From contig NZ_LGUF01000007.1 of the NCBI RefSeq assembly GCF_001274725.1, forward strand, positions 2,414,352-2,478,351: DNA of 64,000 nucleotides, given 5' to 3'. The DNA comes from Sporosarcina globispora. GTDB lineage: Bacteria; Bacillota; Bacilli; Bacillales; Cytobacillaceae. Shown one piece after another: positions 16,179-24,743 of the stretch. The notes below the pieces were generated by a model. That model did not search any database and was not told where the DNA came from. It saw only the letters and a list, made by a program, of their open reading frames with translations. A program made the position numbers and the translations under genes. Within the stretch, counting starts at the first letter, position 1, and every line of letters starts with the position of its first letter.

Positions 16179-16853
16179 ATGCTGAATATCCTGATTATAG
16201 ATGATGAAGCAGATATGAGGCATTTGATTGAGATGTACCTGGGAAATTCAGGTTTTAGATGCTTTTCAGCAGAAAGTGGATTTGAAGCATATGGAATACT
16301 TGAAAATACTGTGATGGACTTGGTTATTCTGGATATAATGATGCCGGGTGAAGATGGATTTGAGGTATGCTCGCGAATCAGGGAAAAATCAGATGTACCA
16401 ATTATATTTCTCTCTGCAAAGGGAGAGGAATGGGATAAAGTGAAAGCCCTTCAGTTAGGCGGAGATGACTATATTGTCAAACCTTTCAGTCCTGGGGAAC
16501 TAATCGCCAGAATGAATGCTGTCCTTCGAAGAACGGGAGGATTAAAGAATGACATGGATTCTATACAAATTGGAAGAATCACAATTGACAAGAAAGCAAG
16601 GAAAGTCTCAGTTGAGGGGAAGCATGTTGCGCTTACCCTCAAAGAGTATGAATTGCTCCTATTTTTTATCGAACATAAAAACCAGGCATTAAGCAGAGAG
16701 CAGCTGCTTGAATATATATGGGGCATTGATTATACAGGAAGTTTAAGAACGGTAGATACTCATATAAAAACACTGAGGATGAAGCTGGGAGTTGGGGACT
16801 ATATTCAAACAGTCTGGGGAGTAGGCTATAAATTCGAGGTGCCAAGTGAATGA
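16179..16853 (+). CDS. OmpR/PhoB-type response regulator
   Basis: The 224-residue protein has a receiver domain with acidic pocket IDDEAD, phospho-acceptor Asp about residue 52 in VILDIMMPGEDG, the Thr/Ser position in IIFLSAKG, and Lys in DYIVKPFSP. The C-terminal winged helix (about 130-224) has ALTLKEYELLL and RTVDTHIKTLRMKLG. It overlaps the kinase by four bases (ATGA). GGGAGAG lies upstream of the ATG at a longish spacing, so coupling to the preceding gene is likely. Confidence 0.93.
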   Translation: MLNILIIDDEADMRHLIEMYLGNSGFRCFSAESGFEAYGILENTVMDLVILDIMMPGEDGFEVCSRIREKSDVPIIFLSAKGEEWDKVKALQLGGDDYIVKPFSPGELIARMNAVLRRTGGLKNDMDSIQIGRITIDKKARKVSVEGKHVALTLKEYELLLFFIEHKNQALSREQLLEYIWGIDYTGSLRTVDTHIKTLRMKLGVGDYIQTVWGVGYKFEVPSE

Positions 16854-18253
16854 AATTCCTGACCAATAGCCTGGCCAAAAAAATGTGGCTGACAGTAACA
16901 GCCGCAATTATTATTACGATCTTATATTCCTATTTTCTATCTTACTTATTTTATGAAAAGATTTACGTTGAAAATGTTAGGGGCTCCCTGCTGACTGAGG
17001 GAAGAAGTCTGGCGTCAGAGTACCAGGGAGGTGCTTTGACAGAGGATCTAAGGGAAAAAATCGACTGGTATAATTCCAAATCAGAAACAGAGGTTTTTAT
17101 TGTCAGTAATCCTAGAGAGCTGAGTGCCTGTCTGCCTTTTGAAATTGATTATCAGACCCTCATTGGCGAAGCAGAACGGGAAGAGCTGCTTAAAGGCAGC
17201 CCAGTTGAAAAATTGGGCTATGAAAAAAGGTTTGACCGGAAAATTATGGGTGTCATTATTCCGCTTCTCGATGACAATCGGCTGCAGGGCATTATTTATT
17301 TATATGTTCCGCTTGCAAAGATTTCAGAGATTACCCAGGATTTTGCATATCTTTGGATAGCTGCAGCGATGATCTTTACGGTTATCAGCATCCTTTTAGG
17401 TACAATGCTGGTTAAAAAACTGACAAAGCCCCTTTTGGATATGAAGGATGCGGCAGAGCATGTGTCAAAGGGGCACTATGACATTCATTTAAACATTGAT
17501 TCCAAGGACGAAATAGGCCAGCTGGCAAATGCTTTTAATCATATGTCCTCATCTATACAAAAAGAGGACGAAAAGAAGAAAGATTTTCTGGCAAACGTAT
17601 CACATGAATTAAGAACCCCTATTAGCTATGTAAAGGGCTACAGTGAGGCGCTTATTTCCGAAATGGTAAAATCTGAAGACGACAGGAAAAAATATTTGCA
17701 GCTGATACTTAGAGAATCAAGAAGGATGGAACGTCTGGTCGGTGACTTGCTTGACTTATCTAGACTTGAATCCGACGAATACAAACTCGAGAAAATGCCG
17801 CTGCCCTTGGGACAGCTTATAGAGGATGCTATCGAAAAATACAAGCCTATCCTCCATGAAAAAGGTCTGGATTTACACTATCATCTGGATCCTGACGTAA
17901 TCATCAATGGGGATGAAGGCAGGATTGAGCAGGTTATCCAAAATATTATTGACAATTCCATTCGATATACAGCCAAAGGCAGAATCAGCATCCGTTTATA
18001 TCAAGAGAAAGATAAATGCCTGATTGATATAGAGGATACAGGGATTGGGATTTCCGAAGAACATTTAAGCAAAATTAAACAAAGGTTTTATAGAGTGAAT
18101 AAAGGCAGAACGAGATCAGATGGCGGCACAGGCCTGGGTCTAGCGATTGCAGAAAAGCTAGTAAAGATCCATCAAGGTGAGCTCACCGTTTTAAGTGAAT
18201 TAAATAAAGGAACGACGGTTAAAATCATGCTGCCGTTGTTCGAAATTAGCTAA
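16850..18253 (+). CDS. Membrane sensor histidine kinase
   Basis: The 467-residue protein has a first membrane helix (about residues 12-34), an extracytoplasmic sensor of about 125 residues and a second helix (about 165-187). HAMP follows (about 188-240), then the HisKA phospho-acceptor SHELRTP (His near 255) and an HATPase with N box IIDNSIRYT, G1 DTGIGI and G2 GGTGLGLAI. The layout is of the WalK/ResE group. The sensor domain is not recognisable. It is coupled to the regulator by a 4-base overlap and is followed 14-17 bases later by a YtkA-like lipoprotein. Confidence 0.93.
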   Translation: MKFLTNSLAKKMWLTVTAAIIITILYSYFLSYLFYEKIYVENVRGSLLTEGRSLASEYQGGALTEDLREKIDWYNSKSETEVFIVSNPRELSACLPFEIDYQTLIGEAEREELLKGSPVEKLGYEKRFDRKIMGVIIPLLDDNRLQGIIYLYVPLAKISEITQDFAYLWIAAAMIFTVISILLGTMLVKKLTKPLLDMKDAAEHVSKGHYDIHLNIDSKDEIGQLANAFNHMSSSIQKEDEKKKDFLANVSHELRTPISYVKGYSEALISEMVKSEDDRKKYLQLILRESRRMERLVGDLLDLSRLESDEYKLEKMPLPLGQLIEDAIEKYKPILHEKGLDLHYHLDPDVIINGDEGRIEQVIQNIIDNSIRYTAKGRISIRLYQEKDKCLIDIEDTGIGISEEHLSKIKQRFYRVNKGRTRSDGGTGLGLAIAEKLVKIHQGELTVLSELNKGTTVKIMLPLFEIS

Positions 18254-18270
18254 AGATAAAGGAGATAATG

Positions 18271-18732
18271 ATGAAGAAGCTATTTTATATCTGGCTCCCA
18301 TTTTTGTTATTTGTAAGCCTGACAGCCTGCAGCAAAAATAATGCAGCTGAGGAAGAACCGCAATTCCTGGAAGTCGAGTTATCAATTAACCCTCAAAAGG
18401 CAGAAGCAAATGAGCCGGTAGTTTTTGAAGCAAAAGTTACATATGGTGAAGAAGAGGTTACGGATGCAGACGAAGTAAAGTTTGAAATTTGGAGAGCAAA
18501 TGCTGAAGAACACGAAAAAATTCTTGTTGAACATGCGGATAACGGGATTTATCGTCTGGAGAAGAGCTTTGAAGAAGAAGGAACCTACTATATATACGCA
18601 CATGTAACGGCACGAAGGATGCATAATATGCCTAAAAAAGAATTTGTTATCGGCCAGCCTAGTGCACCCGAAGAAGAATCAGGCAGCTCGGAAATGGAAA
18701 ATATGGATGAGAATAATCATGGCAGCCATTAA
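18271..18732 (+). CDS. YtkA/FixH-like lipoprotein
   Basis: The 153-residue protein has a lipobox LTAC and then an Ig-like beta-sandwich (about 35-125) typical of YtkA-like/FixH domains, with the pattern P-V-x-F-x-A-x-V and GIYRLEKSFEEEGTYYIYAH. The C-terminal tail is acidic and carries His and Met residues (MENMDENNHGSH) that could bind copper. It ends the operon with the two-component system. Two tandem ATGs (18268 and 18271) occur; the second has the better spacing to GGAGA. Confidence 0.82.
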   Translation: MKKLFYIWLPFLLFVSLTACSKNNAAEEEPQFLEVELSINPQKAEANEPVVFEAKVTYGEEEVTDADEVKFEIWRANAEEHEKILVEHADNGIYRLEKSFEEEGTYYIYAHVTARRMHNMPKKEFVIGQPSAPEEESGSSEMENMDENNHGSH

Positions 18733-18757
18733 TAAGCAGTAATGGCTGCTTTTTGCT
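18722..18757 (+). terminator. Terminator of the two-component operon
   Basis: GCAGCCATT/AATGGCTGC stem, then TTTTTG. The stem contains the stop codon of the last gene. Confidence 0.82.
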
Positions 18758-19183
18758 TTGGATCCTGGTAAACCTGCAAAAACTTTTCCTTAAGGGGTAT
18801 AAATACCCAAATTCAGGTACATATACCTATAACATTTGTTACAATGGTGTAATAAAAGTAAAGAATATTCTCAGCCTAAAAACCTGTCAATAGCGATGTT
18901 TTAGTATATAAATGGTATTTGTTCAGACCGGCTTCCACTAAAGAGAAAAAAATCCAACCATTTGCTTACCCATTCTTGAATATCCATAAACCTATTAAAA
19001 ATAAGGTTTTTTGAAAAGTTGTAAGTCTATTTTTACTAGTTTAGACATCTCTCGGGTATGCTGAAATCAGCTATTTGTAAAATCTGTCCAAAAATATTAC
19101 GAAAAACCCTGTGTTATGATGATTGTGCAAGTCACGCAGCACCACACAACAAAGAATACAAACACAGGGAGGAAATATATATT
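18758..19183. other. Intergenic region, no gene detected
   Basis: AT-rich. It contains short palindromes (GGGTATAAATACCC near 18796 and GCTGAAATCAGC near 19060) of unknown meaning. The long 5' untranslated stretch before the CAP gene suggests its promoter lies near 19090-19120. No riboswitch was recognised. Confidence 0.4.
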
Positions 19184-19966
19184 ATGAATAAGAAAGTTAT
19201 TTACTCAGTAGCAGCGGCAGCAGCATTACTAGTATCAGCACCTGGAGCTAACCAAGCGGACGCAGCTTCAAATTGTCCTACTCCTGAACAAGCTAAAAAA
19301 ATGGTAGTTTCTCAATCTGGTAACGTAAGCCAGGAACAAATCAATAACATTCTACAAAAATATCTTAAAAACTACAATATTAATTGGGGTAATGTTCAAG
19401 TAAATAAACAGGAAGCTCAGATGCCAGCAGCACCAGCACAGCAGCCTGCGAAAGAACAAGAAGCAGCAAAGGCACCAGCACAGCAGCCTGCGAAAGAACA
19501 GGAAGCAGCAAAGGCACCAGCACAGCAGCCTGCACAAAAGCAAGCACCTGCTGAGCAGACAAAAGAATCCGCACCTGCAACTTCTGAAGTAAGTGCATAC
19601 GAGAAAAAAGTTCTTGAGTTAACTAACCAGGAACGTGCAAAAGCAGGAGTACCTGCACTTAAATTAGATGTTGAATTAAGCAAAGTTGCTCGTGAAAAGT
19701 CTCGTGATATGCAGTCTAAAGGATACTTTGACCATAACAGCCCAACTTACGGTTCACCATTCGACATGATGAAGCAATTTGGCATCTCATACACTACTGC
19801 GGGTGAAAATATCGCTATGGGCCAACAGTCTCCTGAAGAAGTTGTACAGGCTTGGATGAATAGTGAAGGCCACCGTAAAAACATCATGAATGCAAACTTC
19901 ACGCACCTAGGTGTTGGCCACGTTGCTGACGGCAACTACTGGACTCAAATGTTCATTGGAAAATAA
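19184..19966 (+). CDS. Secreted CAP (SCP/PR1) domain protein, YkwD-like
   Basis: The 260-residue protein has a signal peptide ending near QADAAS, then a short N-terminal domain and a low-complexity linker with a 14-residue repeat (APAQQPAKEQEAAK, two full copies and a third partial). A CAP domain follows (about 140-260) with LTNQERAKAG, HNSPTYGSPFDMM, AGENIA, GHRKNIMN and HLGVG. The domain is found in secreted spore and vegetative proteins of Bacillus (YkwD, SafA-associated proteins). GGGAGG precedes the ATG at 19184; the upstream extension is rejected. Confidence 0.9.
   Translation: MNKKVIYSVAAAAALLVSAPGANQADAASNCPTPEQAKKMVVSQSGNVSQEQINNILQKYLKNYNINWGNVQVNKQEAQMPAAPAQQPAKEQEAAKAPAQQPAKEQEAAKAPAQQPAQKQAPAEQTKESAPATSEVSAYEKKVLELTNQERAKAGVPALKLDVELSKVAREKSRDMQSKGYFDHNSPTYGSPFDMMKQFGISYTTAGENIAMGQQSPEEVVQAWMNSEGHRKNIMNANFTHLGVGHVADGNYWTQMFIGK
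19430..19533 (+). repeat. 42-bp tandem repeat inside the CAP gene
   Basis: Two near-identical 42-bp units (19430-19471, 19472-19513) and a 20-bp partial third encode the APAQQPAKEQEAAK linker. The units differ by single silent bases, so the copy number may vary between strains. Confidence 0.9.
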
Positions 19967-19982
19967 TATGTGATTGATTCTA

Positions 19983-20010
19983 AGGCAGCCTTTTTAGGCT
20001 GTCTTTTTAT
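19983..20010 (+). terminator. Terminator of the CAP gene
   Basis: AGGCAGCC/GGCTGTCT stem with one G-T pair, then TTTTTAT. Confidence 0.75.
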
Positions 20011-20151
20011 ATATTTTTTCGTATTTCTGACTGGAAATTGATCTTTCACCTGTTGATGCATTATAGTATTTACTCCGATTCAATGTATGTATTCAATCAT
20101 TCATAGGAACATTAGTAAAGACACTTAAATCATATTCAACAGGTGATTTTA

Positions 20152-20649
20152 ATGAACATTAGAAAAGGAACAAAAGATGATTTGAAAAAGATTATGGAAA
20201 TCGTAAATCAAACTGTGACTATTATGGAATCCGAGGAAAATGACCAATGGAACCGGGCTTATCCACAGGATCAGGATTTTTTAGCTGATATTGAAGCAGG
20301 CAATTTGTACGCTGCCATCTTTAATGGAGAAGTCGCAGGTTCCATAACTGTCGATCAAATTCAGGCTGTTGAATATAAAAATGCCTCCTGGAGAAAAGAT
20401 GAGCCATGTTTTGTATTTCACCGTCTGGCGGTAGATCCTGAAATTAGAGGCGAGGGAATTGCGAGCAAGTTAATTACATTTGCTGAAGAACATGCAGTCA
20501 GCCATGGTATTCCGTATATGAGAACAGATACATACTCGCTAAATAAAAAGGCTCAAAGCTTATTTGAAAAAAACGGATACGTCAATACAGGTACAATATA
20601 CATGGATCGGGACAACCCTTTTTATTGTTATGATAAGCTGCTTGATTAA
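20152..20649 (+). CDS. GNAT family N-acetyltransferase
   Basis: The 165-residue protein has the GNAT fold, with motif A VFHRLAVDPEIRGEGIASKLI (R-x-x-G-x-G/A acetyl-CoA loop near residue 100) and motif B YMRTDTYSLNKKAQSLFEKNG. The substrate is unknown. AGGTGA precedes the ATG at 20152; the reading from 20143 is disfavoured. It converges on and overlaps the Hsp20 gene by four bases. Confidence 0.87.
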   Translation: MNIRKGTKDDLKKIMEIVNQTVTIMESEENDQWNRAYPQDQDFLADIEAGNLYAAIFNGEVAGSITVDQIQAVEYKNASWRKDEPCFVFHRLAVDPEIRGEGIASKLITFAEEHAVSHGIPYMRTDTYSLNKKAQSLFEKNGYVNTGTIYMDRDNPFYCYDKLLD

Positions 20650-21146
20650 AGCTTTTCGTCACTCTTTACAAAAATCGGTATTATTTCTTCCTCTTCGAAT
20701 AAGATGGGGAGAGAAATTGAAAGTATCCCATTTTCAAATGACGATACGATCGAACTTTTATCAACAGGCACAGGGAGGGTCAGCACTTTCTCAAAGGATC
20801 TGCTTTGTCTTTCTTTCAGGTAATAGGGAAAGTGCTGATGAAACGACGAACATTTGCCTTTAATAATTAGTTCATTTTTTGTAAGCGAAACTTTAATATT
20901 ATCTTTGCATACACCAGGAAGTTCTGCTTCTATGATAATACTCCCATTATTTTCATACATGTCGCATCGAGGGTAAATATCCTGAGCAGACAGAAAACGA
21001 TTGATTTTTTCCCGCTCAATGCCTGAAAAAGAATGTTTTTTATTGTAACCGGCATTCTCAGGCGACATAAAGGTATCCCAGAAATCCTGGTTCTGATAAT
21101 GGGCGGACATTTTTATTAAGTCTTTCCATTTTTCCATGTCCATCAT
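20646..21146 (-). CDS. Hsp20/alpha-crystallin family protein
   Basis: The 166-residue protein carries a crystallin domain (about residues 60-160): MYENNGSIIIEAELPGVCKD, LTKNELIIKGK, RSFEKVLTLP-V-PVD and the G-I-L sequence FENGILSISLP. Small heat-shock folds in spore formers include coat proteins such as CotP and GerT, and the adjacent gene fits that. GGGGGC precedes the tandem ATGs at 21146/21143. It is the second gene of a two-gene operon (14-base gap). Confidence 0.82.
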   Translation of the reverse strand: MMDMEKWKDLIKMSAHYQNQDFWDTFMSPENAGYNKKHSFSGIEREKINRFLSAQDIYPRCDMYENNGSIIIEAELPGVCKDNIKVSLTKNELIIKGKCSSFHQHFPYYLKERQSRSFEKVLTLPVPVDKSSIVSSFENGILSISLPILFEEEEIIPIFVKSDEKL

Positions 21147-21160
21147 AAAGATGCCCCCTT

Positions 21161-21646
21161 TTATAATATTTCTGTTACATCAATTTCCGAGTATTGCATA
21201 TCGACATTTTTTGGAATTTTAATCTCCATATATCCTTCTTTGCAGCTTGCTGATGATCCCTTTTTCCTGACAATGGCGGGAAGTGTTATGATATGCTTAT
21301 CGTCCTTCTCTGGTATATGTTCAATAATCATTTGGTTGGACGTATGGTAAAGTTTCATTTCTTTTAACCAATCTTCGTTTTTTATCGGGAATCTGACAAA
21401 AACATAATCATGTGTTTCGAAGACCGATGAATTCAGGGGTGCAGAATATGGCTGTTGATTAGTTACGGGGGCTGTATGAAAGCCTTTCATAAAATCTGGT
21501 GTTCCAGTCCCCTGCATATTTTGAGGAAACATTTGCCCCATGATATTTTTAATATATTTATCAATATCCTCCGGCTTCATTTGATGGGGAGGATTTTTCA
21601 TATCTTTATTAAATGGAAAAATATTCCATGGAAACATCCTTCTCAT
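21161..21646 (-). CDS. GerT-like / Hsp20-fold spore protein (tentative)
   Basis: The 161-residue protein opens MRRMFPWNIFPFNKDMKN and has a Pro/Gln/Asn-rich N-terminal half. A crystallin-like half follows, with FETHDYVFVRFPIKNEDWL, MIIEHIPEKDD and YMEIKIPKN. The W-N/P-F-P-F-N start and the split layout resemble the spore germination/coat protein GerT of Bacillus, recalled from memory and not checked. It precedes the Hsp20 gene in an operon. A coat location is inference. Confidence 0.6.
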   Translation of the reverse strand: MRRMFPWNIFPFNKDMKNPPHQMKPEDIDKYIKNIMGQMFPQNMQGTGTPDFMKGFHTAPVTNQQPYSAPLNSSVFETHDYVFVRFPIKNEDWLKEMKLYHTSNQMIIEHIPEKDDKHIITLPAIVRKKGSSASCKEGYMEIKIPKNVDMQYSEIDVTEIL

Positions 21647-21855
21647 CCTTTCCTTGCTAAACTGGCGACAAGGCTAATTATTCTTCTCTAATTTATGTAT
21701 TCTATGCGGAGAAACGCCTATCCGTTAATAGGGATCTCATCGTACTTAATGCTGAAGGTGAAAAAAACTTCTTATTATTTGCATTAATACACTGTAATTA
21801 CTAGTATATTGGTATTGATGTATATAAAAATTTCTAAAAACTGAGGGGTAATCTT

Positions 21856-22629
21856 GTGAGAAATAAAGCAGCTTTAATCACGGGAGGAGCAACAGGGATC
21901 GGGAAAAGAACGGCGAATGTGCTTGCCGCTAAAGGCATCGATCTGGTGATCAATTACCGTAGCAGTCAAAAGGAAGCTGTCTCATTATGCGGGGAACTGA
22001 CCGAAAAGTATGGAACTAAAAATATTGCTTTGCAAGGAGATATTTCTATACCGGCAGATTGTATGAAGATGTCAGAAAATGCCCTTAAGGAATTCCCAGT
22101 CATCGATATAGTAATTCATAATGCCGGCCCATATGTGCATGAACGAAAAGAGATGTTGGACTATACCTTTGAACAATGGAATTACCTGATTAATGGTAAT
22201 TTGAATGCAGTTTTTTATTTATCCAAATTGTTTATACCAAAAATGCGGGAAAATGGATGGGGAAGAATTATTACCATTGGCTTTGATCGGGTGGAATCAG
22301 CTTCTGGCTGGATATACCGTTCAGCTTTTGCGGCTGCAAAAACGGGTGCAGCTTCTTTAACAAGATCAATCGCACTTGAAGAGGCAGGGAATGGAATAAC
22401 GGCAAACATGGTTTGTCCAGGAGACATTATCGGAGAATGGAAAGAAAAAAATATTGATGAAGCTGCTGAGATTCAGGATAATACATCACCTGTCGGAAGG
22501 CCAGGAACAGGTGAAGATATTGCCCGTGTAATCAGCTTTCTGACCGATGAAAAATCCGATTTTATTACAGGCAGCATTATTCCTGTTACAGGCGGGAAGG
22601 ACGTATTGGGGAAATTTTATCTGGAATAA
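21856..22629 (+). CDS. Short-chain dehydrogenase/reductase homologue with an atypical active site
   Basis: The 257-residue protein has the Rossmann signature TGGATGIGK at residue 9, NAG in HNAGPYV, and a C-terminal VTGG. The catalytic YxxxK of the family is replaced by FAAAK (context YRSAFAAAKTGAAS), so the usual Tyr is Phe, although a Tyr lies four residues before it. Similar YmfI-type proteins of Bacillus share RSAFAAAK as far as I recall. Catalysis may be altered or absent. The GTG at 21856 follows GAGGGG. Confidence 0.83.
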   Translation: MRNKAALITGGATGIGKRTANVLAAKGIDLVINYRSSQKEAVSLCGELTEKYGTKNIALQGDISIPADCMKMSENALKEFPVIDIVIHNAGPYVHERKEMLDYTFEQWNYLINGNLNAVFYLSKLFIPKMRENGWGRIITIGFDRVESASGWIYRSAFAAAKTGAASLTRSIALEEAGNGITANMVCPGDIIGEWKEKNIDEAAEIQDNTSPVGRPGTGEDIARVISFLTDEKSDFITGSIIPVTGGKDVLGKFYLE

Positions 22630-22635
22630 AACTAG

Positions 22636-22677
22636 AAAAAAAGGCAGAAGAAATGATGAGTTCTTCTGCCTTTTTTA
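22636..22677 (+). terminator. Bidirectional terminator
   Basis: A long stem AAAAAAGGCAGAAGAA / TTCTTCTGCCTTTTTT between convergent genes. Confidence 0.85.
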
Positions 22678-22681
22678 TAAA

Positions 22682-24049
22682 TTAGCCCACTTTCATGGAT
22701 TCTGGGTATTTTTTGTTTTGCAGATAAATCAGCCGGCTTGTTAAAGTAATAGCACCGGCGGCAAGCCCTGTGATCAGGCCGATCCAATAGCCATATGCTC
22801 CCCAGTTCGTATAATTGGCAAGATAGTAGCCAAATGGCAGCCCTATGACCCAATAAGAAATAAGCGACATAATGAAGGTGACGTTCACGTCCTTATACCC
22901 TCGCAGCGCTCCCTGGACAGGTGCCTGAATAGCATCTGAAAGCTGAAAGAACATGGCATAGATTAAAAAAGCTGCCGTCAAATCTAACACATGTGCATCT
23001 TTTGTATAAATGGAGGCAACTTCTTCTGGAAACAGCATAAGGACAGCTGCACAAATTAATGCCATGATGACTGCAATAGCCACTCCGATCCAGCTGTACT
23101 CTTTAGCATCCCTAAATCTTGCAGCCCCCGCTTCAAAGCCTACAACAATCGTTAATGCCATTGAGATGCTAAGAGGAATCATATAAAGAAGCGATGCAAA
23201 ATTGAGTGCAATCTGATGAGCTGCGATAACAGCTGTTTCGAATGAGCTCATCAATAAAGTAACTGCCGAGAAAATGCTTGTTTCGAAAAAAATCGATAAG
23301 CCGATAGGGATGCCGATCATAAGGATTTCCTTCCATTTTCCAATTGAAACAGCATGCAATTTCCTGAAAACTCCATAATTCGAGAATGGAGCATTTTTAT
23401 GAACTATATAAAATGAAATGATCATAATCAGCCAGTAAGTAATAGATGATGCATAACCTGCACCTGCACCGCCGAGCTCAGGAAATCCCCATTTCCCGTA
23501 TATAAGTATATAGTTAAACAAAGCATTGATCGGCAATGAAAGAAGTGTAATGACCATACTAACCCTTGTTTTTCCAAGAGCATCAATAAACGATCTTAAT
23601 ACACTGTAGACAAACAGGGGAAACAATCCTGTGCTTAACGCAGCAAGGTAGTTGAAAGCTGTGTCTTGAACCCTGTTTTCGAGATTCATTCCATTTAGGA
23701 TAAGATTTAATGAGATTGCTCCCCCGGCAAAAACGAGGACGGCCATAATGATGGACAGATAGACACCCTGAATGACAGAAAAGGCAACATCCTCACTCTG
23801 TTTCTTTGCTCCAATCAGGTGGGATACGATCGGTGTAACAGCAAGGAGTATGCCGCTGAGGCCAGTGAATACAGGAACCCAAAGAGAGGATCCAATTGCT
23901 ACACCTGCAAGATCCTGTGAATCATAGCGGCCGGTCATTAGAGTATCAATAAATGTCATAGAGTACATTGCAAGCTGGGTTATTAGTATAGGAATTAATA
24001 TCACCAGCAGCTGATGCAGCTTTTGTTTTTTGCTGTATGTCTGATTCAT
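22682..24049 (-). CDS. MATE family multidrug/cation exporter
   Basis: The 455-residue integral membrane protein has 12 predicted helices in two MatE halves. The first begins ILIPILITQLAMYSMTFIDTLMTGRY, a typical NorM-type start, with PxxxxxG...D-x-x-M-x-G residues for cation coupling; later come ALGKTRVSM and ALRGYKDV. It would export cationic drugs with Na+ or H+ antiport. GAGGAAAG precedes the ATG at 24049. The native substrate is not predictable. Confidence 0.93.
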   Translation of the reverse strand: MNQTYSKKQKLHQLLVILIPILITQLAMYSMTFIDTLMTGRYDSQDLAGVAIGSSLWVPVFTGLSGILLAVTPIVSHLIGAKKQSEDVAFSVIQGVYLSIIMAVLVFAGGAISLNLILNGMNLENRVQDTAFNYLAALSTGLFPLFVYSVLRSFIDALGKTRVSMVITLLSLPINALFNYILIYGKWGFPELGGAGAGYASSITYWLIMIISFYIVHKNAPFSNYGVFRKLHAVSIGKWKEILMIGIPIGLSIFFETSIFSAVTLLMSSFETAVIAAHQIALNFASLLYMIPLSISMALTIVVGFEAGAARFRDAKEYSWIGVAIAVIMALICAAVLMLFPEEVASIYTKDAHVLDLTAAFLIYAMFFQLSDAIQAPVQGALRGYKDVNVTFIMSLISYWVIGLPFGYYLANYTNWGAYGYWIGLITGLAAGAITLTSRLIYLQNKKYPESMKVG

Positions 24050-24142
24050 GAATCTTTCCTCTTTCTATAAAGTAACTAGAGAATTATATCATACTAAGGG
24101 ATGCCGGCATATCGCTACACTTTTACCTGGTTAAAGGATAAT

Positions 24143-24173
24143 AAAAAAGCACTTGCTTGAAAGCAAGTGCTTT
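24143..24173 (-). terminator. Terminator of the acetyltransferase gene
   Basis: A 12-bp perfect stem AAAGCACTTGCT/AGCAAGTGCTTT. On the minus strand it is followed by TTTTTTAT. Confidence 0.87.
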
Positions 24174-24182
24174 GCGTAATTA

Positions 24183-24743
24183 TTAAGCCTCCAGTAAGTG
24201 GGACGATTCTTGGGCTGCTGCTCCATGACGCATAACATGAAGCGTGTATAAATCTTTTGGAATCTCATATAAATTGTAAATATCCCCATTTGCATTTAGC
24301 TGATCATAAACAGACTTTCTCGTTTCATTTGCAAGAATGACATAAGGAAGCTTTTCTGCAGCTTTTTGCGAGCGGACATTTTCTTTGCGGATCCGCATAA
24401 AGATTGTTTCAATGCCTGTTTCAAAAAAGAGCTCTTCAAAGAAAGCATCTTTTGCTAATTTGTTATAGCCCTTGCCATGATATGGCTTGCCAAGCCATGT
24501 GCCTAAGAAGCCGGCATTGTCCTGGATGTCATACAAATTAATCGTCCCAATCGGAGCGCCCCATTCATCAAGAATTGTGCGTGAAATCAATTCACCGCGT
24601 TCTTCGGCTTCGATTGTCTGCTTTGTAATAAACATAAACTCATCATAACAATTGGCTTTTTGGCGAACAAAAGGGAAGACATCAGGGTGCGTCATTAAAT
24701 CAAATAAAGCATGGCAGTCGTGAAGATCACGTTTCTTGAGCAT
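24183..24743 (-). CDS. GNAT family N-acetyltransferase with a structured leader
   Basis: The 186-residue protein starts MLKKRDLHDCHALFDLMTHP. It has the acetyl-CoA loop region LGTWLGKPYHGKGYNKLAKDAF and a late motif FMRIRKENVRSQKAAEKL, as in the RimJ/RimL-like branch. The ATG at 24743 follows GGAGGG, 7 bases upstream; an in-frame TTG at 24758 overlaps that site. The ribosome site itself is inside a hairpin (24751-24765), and a further 150 bases of leader fold into alternative structures, so translation is likely regulated. The target is unknown. Confidence 0.85.
   Translation of the reverse strand: MLKKRDLHDCHALFDLMTHPDVFPFVRQKANCYDEFMFITKQTIEAEERGELISRTILDEWGAPIGTINLYDIQDNAGFLGTWLGKPYHGKGYNKLAKDAFFEELFFETGIETIFMRIRKENVRSQKAAEKLPYVILANETRKSVYDQLNANGDIYNLYEIPKDLYTLHVMRHGAAAQESSHLLEA

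Noticed and set aside
19430..19533. Short direct repeats as a possible CRISPR array
   Set aside because: The units are contiguous, in frame and encode a protein linker; there are no spacers or cas genes.
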